Origin: Gp13-AA77 sp035946735
GTDB taxonomy: Bacteria > Acidobacteriota > Terriglobia > UBA7540
DNA length: 64,000 nucleotides
NCBI GenBank assembly: GCA_035946735.1
Contig: DASYYZ010000024.1
Span: forward strand, 1 to 64,000
Reading direction: 5' to 3'
A program made the translations under genes and the position numbers. Position 1 is the first letter of the stretch, and every line of letters begins with the position of its first letter. The notes beneath the pieces were generated by a model that saw nothing but the letters and a program-made list of their open reading frames with translations, did no database searches and was not told the DNA's origin. Below, one piece after another: positions 51,270-57,683 of the stretch.

Positions 51270-51751
51270 CGAAATGTCCTCGCGTTACCATCCGCAAATT
51301 CCTTGAAGAGTTCAAGAGCACAATCGAGGCCGAGGCAGTAAATTCGTTTTGGGAATCGCGAACCGAGGGAAAGCTGAAGAAACGTCCGGAGAAGCACGGG
51401 CAGGAACTTCTCGGTGTGTTCGCTCGTGCAAAACTGGCAGCAAGGGGATCCGCAATCCGAGAGGCGGTGTCTGGCATTGGATTCGTGGATGTGCTTGTGA
51501 CGTTCTCATCTGGACTGCTTCACGTGATCGAATTGAAAATGTTGAAGGGCAAGGATATCCCGGGGCCAGCACAACTGGCGATATACATGAACCACAAGCG
51601 GCGACCGGAGGGCTGGCTTGTCTTCTTTGATGCACGTAAACCGAATGGGAGGCCGGCCGTCCCAACCGTGTTCAAGAAACCGTCTGGAACGATAAGAGCT
51701 GTTCTGATTGACATCAATCCGTTAGCGCCGAGTAGACAGAGCGAGGCATGA
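51221..51751 (+). CDS. PD-(D/E)XK-like nuclease domain protein
   Basis: The 176-residue product has the restriction-endonuclease-like pattern GIGFVD90 ... HVIE104LK106, matching D-x(13)-ExK, and a following Q118 in PGPAQLAIYM, then a hydrophobic strand (GWLVFFDARK). The N-terminus is helical and basic (RVTIRKFLEEFKSTIEAEAV). It starts with GTG inside the previous gene, or is reached by a -1 shift at the A9 run. It presumably cleaves DNA with Mg2+. The last gene of the small island. Catalytic residues are visible but the family is not identified. Confidence 0.62.
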   Translation: MSKAVAKRVEASGSSLAKCPRVTIRKFLEEFKSTIEAEAVNSFWESRTEGKLKKRPEKHGQELLGVFARAKLAARGSAIREAVSGIGFVDVLVTFSSGLLHVIELKMLKGKDIPGPAQLAIYMNHKRRPEGWLVFFDARKPNGRPAVPTVFKKPSGTIRAVLIDINPLAPSRQSEA

Positions 51752-51790
51752 TCTCTTTTTAAGCAAGGTAGCGGAGACCGCGCTTGCCGG

Positions 51791-51823
51791 TCTGCGGCAT
51801 TTCAAACCGCAAACAGCCGCAGA
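51791..51823. repeat. Short REP-like hairpin
   Basis: TCTGCGGC (51791-51798) and GCCGCAGA (51816-51823) form a perfect 8-bp stem with a 17-base loop between two convergent genes. No T-run on either side, so a dispersed palindrome is more likely than a terminator. Confidence 0.5.
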
Positions 51824-51845
51824 TCCAAGGGTCCAGCCAGAGCGC

Positions 51846-52298
51846 TCACTCCACGGGCACTTCCTTCAGGACGTCGTCCCAATGCTTTTCGGTCAGTTCC
51901 CAGCGTCGCTTTTCCTCGCGGTCGTGTGACGCTTTATCGGGATAAAGCGAGCGCATAATGTCCGGCTGGCGCTTATCGGCTTCATCGAGTGCCGCCCAGT
52001 CACGCCACACCATTACCACTTTGTAGTCCCAGGCGGGGCTCTCCGCGTGAAACCTTCGCTCATAAATCTTATCGCTCAGGATCAAGCCCTCTTTCTTCAG
52101 TTGTTGCAGGATGGGGCGGTGGTTCTTCAGGTAGAGCGACAACCACTCCGACGGGCCACCCGGCGTCATGCCGCCGGGCACGATTTTGTAATAGTACTCA
52201 ATCGTGACGGGGGCGCCAGCTGCTTGGCCGGCGCTCCTCGAGGCAAACGCTCCCAAGCTGAGAATGAGGATCGTCGATACGAGCAGGGCCTTCTTCAT
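51846..52298 (-). CDS. Secreted small protein of unknown function
   Basis: The 150-residue product has a signal peptide (MKKALLVSTILILSLGAFA, then SRSAG). The alpha-beta domain has APVTIEYYYKIVPGGM, HRPILQQLKKEGLILSDKIYE and WDYKVVMVWRDWAALDEADKR, which resembles NIPSNAP/ABM-like ferredoxin folds, but this is a fold guess. GGAGAGA precedes the ATG at 52298. An upstream in-frame start at 52391 lacks a signal-like start. It lies downstream of the groESL operon in the same direction, but a hairpin separates them. Confidence 0.72.
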   Translation of the reverse strand: MKKALLVSTILILSLGAFASRSAGQAAGAPVTIEYYYKIVPGGMTPGGPSEWLSLYLKNHRPILQQLKKEGLILSDKIYERRFHAESPAWDYKVVMVWRDWAALDEADKRQPDIMRSLYPDKASHDREEKRRWELTEKHWDDVLKEVPVE

Positions 52299-52421
52299 AG
52301 TCTCTCTCCGAGCGCGCTGCTTGAGGGCGCGCTCTTTGGGACAGAGGCGGCCCTGGAACGGGAATGGCGCATCCACGCGATACAACGGCACGTCTGCGCC
52401 ACCCGCGAAAATCTGAAAGGG

Positions 52422-52455
52422 AAAAGCCGCAGACCCCGCAGTGGTAGAGTCTGCG
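52422..52455 (-). terminator. Intrinsic terminator candidate after groEL
   Basis: On the minus strand CGCAGAC (52455-52449) pairs with GTCTGCG (52434-52428) across a 14-base loop, followed by GCTTTT. The position 23 bases after the groEL stop supports termination of the groESL transcript. Confidence 0.6.
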
Positions 52456-52477
52456 TTTACGCTTGATCAGGCTCGTT

Positions 52478-54157
52478 TCAGTACATTCCGCCGCCCATGC
52501 CTCCCGGAGGTCCTGACGCAGCCCCGGCTGACTGATCGGGATAGTCTCCCACCAGCACTTCGGTCGTGAGGAGCAGGGATGCTATGGAAGCCGCGTTCTG
52601 AAGCGCTGTGCGCGTGACTTTGGTCGGGTCAATGACGCCCTCCTGGATGAGGTCGCCAAAGTTTTCCGTCTGCGCGTTGAAGCCGTAGTTCGGGTTGTTG
52701 TTCGACTTCACCTTCTCGATCACCACGGCGCCTTCGTGCCCGGCGTTCTGGACGATCGCCCGCAGCGGCTCCTCAAGCGCCCGCCTCACGATGTTGATGC
52801 CGATCTGTTCATCGTCGTCGCCCTTCAGCTTGTTGAGCGCGGGGATGCAGCGCACCAAGGCCACGCCGCCGCCGGGCACGATGCCCTCCTCGATGGCCGC
52901 CTTGGTGGCGTGCATGGCGTCCTCCACGCGAGCCTTCTTTTCTTTCATCTCGGTCTCGGTGGCCGCCCCAACTTTGATCTGGGCGACGCCACCCACAAGC
53001 TTCGCCAGCCGCTCCTGGAGCTTCTCGCGATCGTAGTCGGACGTGGTGTCATCGATTTGAGTGCGCAACTGCTTCACGCGGCCCTCAATGTCCGGGGTTT
53101 TACCGGCGCCCTCGATGATGGTGGTGTTGTCCTTGTCGATGGTAATCTTTTTGGCTTTGCCGAGGTCCGCCAGCGCCACGTTCTCCAGCTTGATGCCGAG
53201 ATCCTCGGAGATGGCCTTGCCTCCGGTCAGAACGGCGATATCTTCCAGCATGGCCTTGCGGCGGTCGCCGAAGCCCGGCGCCTTCACGGCGCAGCACTGC
53301 AGCGTACCCCGGAGCTTGTTGACCACCAGAGTGGCCAGCGCCTCGCCGTCCACTTCCTCGGCGAGGATCAGCAGCGGCTTGCCGGATTTGGCAGTGAGCT
53401 CGAGCAGGGGCATCAGGTCATTCATGGAGCTGATCTTCTTCTCATGGATCAGGATCAGTGCGTTCTCCAGCACGCACTCCATGCGCTCGGGATTGGTGAC
53501 AAAGTAAGCGGAGAGGTAACCGCGGTCGAAGCGCATGCCCTCCACCACTTCGAGCTCGGTCTCCATGGTCTTCGACTCTTCTACGGTGATGACGCCGTCC
53601 TTGCCGACCCTCTTCATGGCCTCGGCAATGATGGTGCCGATGGTGTGATCGTCATTGGCTGAAATGGCGCCCACCTGGGCGATCATGGCGCCCTCGACCG
53701 GCTTCGAAATCTTGTCGAGCTCGCCCTTCACGTGCTTCCTGGTACCGTCTTTGCCGGTCTCATCGTAGCCGCAAACCAGGCGAACGGCGCTTTCGATTCC
53801 GCGCTTTACCCCCATGGGGTTCGCTCCAGCGGCCACGGTCCTCGCGCCCTCCCGGAAGATCACTTGAGCCAGAACAGTAGCGGTGGTGGTACCGTCGCCG
53901 GCAACGTCCGAAGTCTTGGAAGCCACCTCGCGCACCATCTGCGCGCCCATGTTCTCGAGAGGGTCTTTCAACTCGATTTCCTTCGCCACGGTCACGCCGT
54001 CCTTGGTGATGGTGGGGGATCCGAACTTCTTATCCAGAACCACGTTGCGGCCTCTGGGGCCTAACGTAATCTTTACGACCTCCGCCAGTTGATTCACTCC
54101 GCGCAGAATCGCCTGACGGCTGTGTTCGCCATGTACAACTTGCTTTGCGTTTGCCAT
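52478..54157 (-). CDS. groEL: Chaperonin GroEL (60 kDa)
   Basis: The 559-residue product has KQVVHGEHSRQAILRGVNQLAEVVKITLGPRGRN at the start and the ATP motif GDGTTTATVLAQ. Apical-domain hydrophobic residues and the family-typical C-terminus GGMGGGMY follow. It forms the double heptamer ring that folds proteins with GroES and ATP in the cytosol. GAGGAGG lies eight bases before the ATG at 54157; a TTG six bases earlier is less well placed. It lies 124 bases after groES in one operon. No CIRCE element was seen upstream, so HrcA control is not indicated. Confidence 0.97.
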   Translation of the reverse strand: MANAKQVVHGEHSRQAILRGVNQLAEVVKITLGPRGRNVVLDKKFGSPTITKDGVTVAKEIELKDPLENMGAQMVREVASKTSDVAGDGTTTATVLAQVIFREGARTVAAGANPMGVKRGIESAVRLVCGYDETGKDGTRKHVKGELDKISKPVEGAMIAQVGAISANDDHTIGTIIAEAMKRVGKDGVITVEESKTMETELEVVEGMRFDRGYLSAYFVTNPERMECVLENALILIHEKKISSMNDLMPLLELTAKSGKPLLILAEEVDGEALATLVVNKLRGTLQCCAVKAPGFGDRRKAMLEDIAVLTGGKAISEDLGIKLENVALADLGKAKKITIDKDNTTIIEGAGKTPDIEGRVKQLRTQIDDTTSDYDREKLQERLAKLVGGVAQIKVGAATETEMKEKKARVEDAMHATKAAIEEGIVPGGGVALVRCIPALNKLKGDDDEQIGINIVRRALEEPLRAIVQNAGHEGAVVIEKVKSNNNPNYGFNAQTENFGDLIQEGVIDPTKVTRTALQNAASIASLLLTTEVLVGDYPDQSAGAASGPPGGMGGGMY

Positions 54158-54281
54158 TTTCAATGCCTCCTCGGATTTCGTCCGAATCTATTCCATTGCC
54201 TGCAGCCCGCTGCGGCTGTCGTCGGCTGGTCGCGGCCGGGACGCGCTAGGCGTCGAGGGCCGCTGACGGCCGACCGCCGAT

Positions 54282-54599
54282 CTACTTCTTCCCTCCGGCC
54301 GCCGCTGCCTTACCCTCAATGATCCCCAGCACCTCGTCCTCGCGCAGGATCAGATACTCTTGCTCGTCCATCTTGATCTCAGCGCCGGAAAACTTGCCGA
54401 AGAGGATGCGATCGCCCGCCTTCACGTCCAGCGTCACGATCTTCCCGTCCTTTTCTCTTTTGCCGCTGCCCGCCGCCACAACGATGCCTTCTTGCGGTTT
54501 CTCTTTGGCTGTGTCGGGAACGATGATTCCGCCCTTCACAGTCTGCTTGTCGTCAACTCGTTTGACCAGGATTCGATCATGGAGAGGTCTAAAGTTCAT
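54282..54599 (-). CDS. groES: Co-chaperonin GroES (10 kDa)
   Basis: The 105-residue product begins MNFRPLHDRILVKRVDDK. It has the mobile-loop region TVKGGIIVPDTAKEKPQEGIV that contacts GroEL, and ends VLGIIEG plus a short Ala/Lys tail (KAAAAGGKK). GGAGATTCAAA precedes the ATG. First gene of the groESL operon, so it should be transcribed from the region upstream of 54600. Typical length and sequence. Confidence 0.96.
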   Translation of the reverse strand: MNFRPLHDRILVKRVDDKQTVKGGIIVPDTAKEKPQEGIVVAAGSGKREKDGKIVTLDVKAGDRILFGKFSGAEIKMDEQEYLILREDEVLGIIEGKAAAAGGKK

Positions 54600-54958
54600 T
54601 TTGAATCTCCTTTAAGGTGTAACGTTTCGATGCCTCGGATTGAAGCCTGCCCCGGGTAGCTTGCGAGTGCCTGGCCTCGAGGCGTTCCGGCTCCTCAGCC
54701 AACTCGTACTGAGCCCGGCTCGGACAGCTCTGTCAGGTCTTCCCAGGTGGAGACCGCCGCAAGCTGCAGGGCCTTGTCTGGTTCCGCGTTGAACCGGCCC
54801 ACGAACGAATCGCGTCGATGATGATGGCCTCGATGGTGCCGGCGAGACCGGTCCATGCAACGAGCTCGACGAATCTGAAATCTCATCTCTCACCTCGCGC
54901 GAAATCGACGATAGCGAGGGCGGGTCTATCCGCCCCAGAACAAGAGGATCGCTGCGCT
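54600..54958. other. Intergenic region upstream of groES with a possible frameshifted coding relic
   Basis: About 360 bases. On the minus strand one frame reads FVGRFNAEPDKALQLAAVST then WEDLTELSEPG (to a stop near 54697). Another reads FRFVELVAWTGLAGTIEAII just upstream, but neither has a good start and a shift is needed to join them. A decayed protein gene is possible. The groES promoter must lie here, but I see no clear boxes and no CIRCE. Confidence 0.35.
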
Positions 54959-55279
54959 TCAGGCTGCGGCGTGAGCGGCGATCTTGTGAAAGGTTGAGTT
55001 GGAAACCTCAAAGCTTTCGACGTGAGGTGTACCGTCAACCACGTTCGCCAGGTTCTTGAGAACGCTGGGATAAGCGCCGCGGTTGTAAGCCGCCGCATCC
55101 TCTTTCTGATCCCACAACGTGATGGAAACCGCCTCTGTTCCGTTGGCGGTGACGAATGCAATCTCGTCCTGGAAACCCTTCTGCTTCCGAAGTACGGGAA
55201 TGATTTTCTCGTCCACCACCCGGGTAAACTCGGCGACGCTACTCGGCTTCAGGTGTACGGAGACGTTTCGAGCAAACAT
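54959..55279 (-). CDS. ABM-fold small protein, paralogue of 34640-34960
   Basis: The 106-residue product (FARNVSVHLKPSSVAEFTR, IIPVLRKQKGFQDEIAFVT, EAVSITLWDQKEDAAAY) is 64 percent identical by hand count to the product at 34640. The upstream 61 bases are almost identical in both genes. The same AAGGAGG ribosome site lies before the ATG. It may be controlled by the XRE protein at 35145. It lies upstream of groES on the same strand, about 360 bases away. Confidence 0.82.
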   Translation of the reverse strand: MFARNVSVHLKPSSVAEFTRVVDEKIIPVLRKQKGFQDEIAFVTANGTEAVSITLWDQKEDAAAYNRGAYPSVLKNLANVVDGTPHVESFEVSNSTFHKIAAHAAA

Positions 55280-55337
55280 GGCAACCTCCTTGGTTGTCTC
55301 TAAGGGGTGCGATTCAGATAACCTGACTTAGTTCAGG
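55277..55337 (-). promoter_or_regulatory. Conserved 61-base leader of the second ABM gene
   Basis: Counterpart of 34958-35018: 58 of 61 positions match, with the three differences being transitions. It contains the start codon, the AAGGAGG ribosome site and TTATCT. Confidence 0.65.
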
Positions 55338-55379
55338 CAACCCGGAGAGTGTCAGGAGGAAGGTTCATCTCACTCTCCA

Positions 55380-55452
55380 TGTTGAGGCAGATTAACCGAT
55401 CTTGTCAAGCACAATCGTCGACGGTTAAAGTTAATTAATCTAAACCGGTTAA
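55380..55452. promoter_or_regulatory. Promoter and GTTAA-type half-sites upstream of the second ABM gene
   Basis: On the minus strand TTGACA (55403-55408) stands 17 bases from a weak TCAACA (55380-55385). TTAACC (55392-55397), GGTTAA (55423-55428) and GGTTAA (55447-55452) are similar to the half-sites in front of the XRE regulator. The arrangement suggests a shared regulon. Confidence 0.5.
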
Positions 55453-55590
55453 GTAAGACGGACTCCCTCCCCGAAACCCGATGGAGTTGCTCGCCACGGA
55501 TGTTGCAGCCAGGTGCGGCGGCCGCAAAATGCCGGTCGGGTGCTGATAAACTGGCAGACTGAGAAACGAACAGACTGATAGACTGGACTC

Positions 55591-56547
55591 ATGACCGTTC
55601 CGAAGAAGCTACTCCTTGCGCGCCCCCGAGGTTTCTGCGCCGGTGTGGATCGCGCCGTGGACGTGGTTGACATGGCCCTGCGGCTCTTCGACGGTCCCAT
55701 CTACGTGCGCAAGCAGATCGTGCACAACCTGCACGTGATCGAGTCTTTCCGCGACCGCGGCGTCGTTTTTGTGGAAGAGATCAGCGAGGTGCCGGACCGG
55801 GCGCTGGTGATCTTCAGCGCCCACGGGGTTTCACCGGAGGTGCGCCGCGCTGCGCAGGAGCGGCAACTCGAAGTGATCGATGCCACCTGCCCCTTGGTCA
55901 CCAAGGTACACCTGGAGGCGTTGCGGTTCCATCGCGAGGGCCGCTCGATCATTCTGGTGGGCCACCACGGACACGAGGAAGTGGTTGGAACCATGGGCGA
56001 GGTTCCCGGGAGCATTCAACTTGTGGGAAGCCGCGAGGAAGCGGAGCGGGTAGAAGTGCCCGATCCCGCGCGCGTGGCCGTGCTCACCCAGACCACGCTC
56101 GGCGTGGACGACGCGAACGCGATCATCGAAGTGTTGCGGCGGCGCTTTCCGGAGCTCGTGACGCCTGCGAGCGACGACATCTGCTATGCCACCCAGAACC
56201 GGCAGGTTTCGGTCAAACAGATAGCCCAGATAGCTCGGCTAGTGCTGGTGCTCGGCTCGGACAACAGCTCCAACTCCCAGCGCCTGCGCGAAGTGGCCCA
56301 AGACTCGGGCGCGCGCGCCTACCTGATCGACGACGCGCGCCAGATCGATCCTGCCTGGCTCGAGGGCGTGGAGTGCGTGGGCGTGACCGCCGGCGCTTCG
56401 GCGCCCGAGCGACTTGTGGAAGGCGTGGTCCGCTACTTCCATAATTTGGGCGTGACGGTTGTGGAAGAGGTTGACGCCGTGGACGAGCGCGTGACGTTCG
56501 CGCCGCCAGCCGAACTGGTGCGGGTGCGAAAAAGAGTCGAAAGTTAG
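55591..56547 (+). CDS. ispH: 4-hydroxy-3-methylbut-2-enyl diphosphate reductase (IspH)
   Basis: The 318-residue product has the three cluster cysteines: C16 in RPRGFCAGVD, C100 in IDATCPLVTKVH and C198 in DDICYATQNRQ. Conserved H45 (QIVHN), H78 (FSAHGVSP), H128 and E130 (GHEEVVGTMG) lie as in E. coli IspH. It reduces HMBPP to IPP and DMAPP, the last step of the MEP isoprenoid pathway, using a 4Fe-4S cluster in the cytosol. The ATG at 55591 fits the family start; no strong ribosome site. It is not linked to other MEP genes here. Confidence 0.97.
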   Translation: MTVPKKLLLARPRGFCAGVDRAVDVVDMALRLFDGPIYVRKQIVHNLHVIESFRDRGVVFVEEISEVPDRALVIFSAHGVSPEVRRAAQERQLEVIDATCPLVTKVHLEALRFHREGRSIILVGHHGHEEVVGTMGEVPGSIQLVGSREEAERVEVPDPARVAVLTQTTLGVDDANAIIEVLRRRFPELVTPASDDICYATQNRQVSVKQIAQIARLVLVLGSDNSSNSQRLREVAQDSGARAYLIDDARQIDPAWLEGVECVGVTAGASAPERLVEGVVRYFHNLGVTVVEEVDAVDERVTFAPPAELVRVRKRVES

Positions 56548-56645
56548 TTGGCAATGTTCATTTGCCGGTCGCCAGTTCCCCGGTCGGCGCTCCGGCTGGG
56601 CAATGGACACGTCAGGAAGGCGAATCGACGGAATAGTGGGCGGCC

Positions 56646-57683
56646 ATGTGGCGGAATCAGCCGGCGCTCGGAAGACCATGGCGTGTAGCGCTCAGGAGAC
56701 TGCTGCATGCTGCCGGGTTCGTACTCCTTTTCAGCCCTTCGGTGCTCGCGCAGGGTGATATCGGGGTGATCTACGGGAGTGTGACGGACGCTCGTGGACA
56801 GGCCCAACGCGTGCGCGTGCAACTGCTTGCTGCGGGCGACATTTTGGCCGGCGATGTCTACACCGGTGCTGAAGGTGAATACACCTTCCAAGCTCTTCCC
56901 AGCGGAGAATATTGGGTAGTGGTGGAGGCCGAGGGGTTCGACGCCGTGCGGCAGCCCGTGATGCTCGATACGCACATCAACGCCAAGATGCAAGTCAACC
57001 TTGGCCTCGAGGCGTCGGCTGCTTCCGCCCGTCAGCCGAATCCGGTGATTTCCGGCAGTGCGTCGAGCCACACCGTAGACATCAAGCGACCAACCGCTCG
57101 CCTTAATCCGCAAGCGCTGCGCGAATATGATAAAGGTAAAACTCAGGAGCTTCAGGGGGATCTCGAAGGCGCCATCGATCATTACCGCAAGGCCCTTCGC
57201 GCCGATCCCGGCTACTATCCGGCGCTCAACAACCTGGGCGCCTTATACGAGCGTCGGGGCCGTCACACCCAGGCCGAGGAAGTCCTGGTCAAGGCGATCG
57301 CGCGCAACCCCGATGATGGGGAGGCGTACGTCAACCTCGGTCATTCCTTTTACGAAGAGGGCCGCTATCGCGACGCCTCAACGCAACTCCTGGAGGGGCT
57401 GAAGCGATCGCCGAATTCCGCCACCGGCCGCTTCCTTCTCGGTTCGGCGCAGCTCAAGCTCGGTGACGTTGACGAAGCCAAATCGAACCTGAAGCAGGCC
57501 TGCGCTCTGGACCCGCAAGGTCTGCCCGCTGCGCATTTGCAGCTTGCGAACGCCTATCTGAAGGCTCGCGACCTGCAGCAGGCGGCCACCGAGCTCGAAA
57601 CCTACCTCCAGGCGAATCCCTCCGATCCTCAGGCGCCGGCCATTCGCAGACTTCTTGCCAGCGTCAAACCACCGAACCCCTGA
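56646..57683 (+). CDS. Secreted TPR protein with carboxypeptidase-regulatory-like domain
   Basis: The 345-residue product has a signal peptide (RRLLHAAGFVLLFSPSVLAQ). A beta sandwich (about 41-120: IYGSVTDARGQAQRVRVQLL, GEYTFQALPSGEYWVVVEAEGF) of the regulatory-like type follows. Then come at least four TPRs (about 155-340: GDLEGAIDHYRKALRADPGYYPALNNLGALYERRG). It is probably periplasmic or surface located and a protein-interaction scaffold. Its stop codon overlaps the start of the next gene (TGATG), so the sulfatase-TPR protein is coupled. Confidence 0.85.
   Translation: MWRNQPALGRPWRVALRRLLHAAGFVLLFSPSVLAQGDIGVIYGSVTDARGQAQRVRVQLLAAGDILAGDVYTGAEGEYTFQALPSGEYWVVVEAEGFDAVRQPVMLDTHINAKMQVNLGLEASAASARQPNPVISGSASSHTVDIKRPTARLNPQALREYDKGKTQELQGDLEGAIDHYRKALRADPGYYPALNNLGALYERRGRHTQAEEVLVKAIARNPDDGEAYVNLGHSFYEEGRYRDASTQLLEGLKRSPNSATGRFLLGSAQLKLGDVDEAKSNLKQACALDPQGLPAAHLQLANAYLKARDLQQAATELETYLQANPSDPQAPAIRRLLASVKPPNP

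Noticed and set aside
50964..51751. Overlapping A-run gene pair considered as an IS3/IS1-type OrfA/OrfB transposase
   Set aside because: No transposase HTH in the first product, no DDE pattern in the second, and no flanking inverted repeats; the second product shows D-x13-ExK instead.
54600..54958. CIRCE operator upstream of groES
   Set aside because: GCGAGTGCC occurs, but there is no matching TTAGCACTC arm at the needed spacing.
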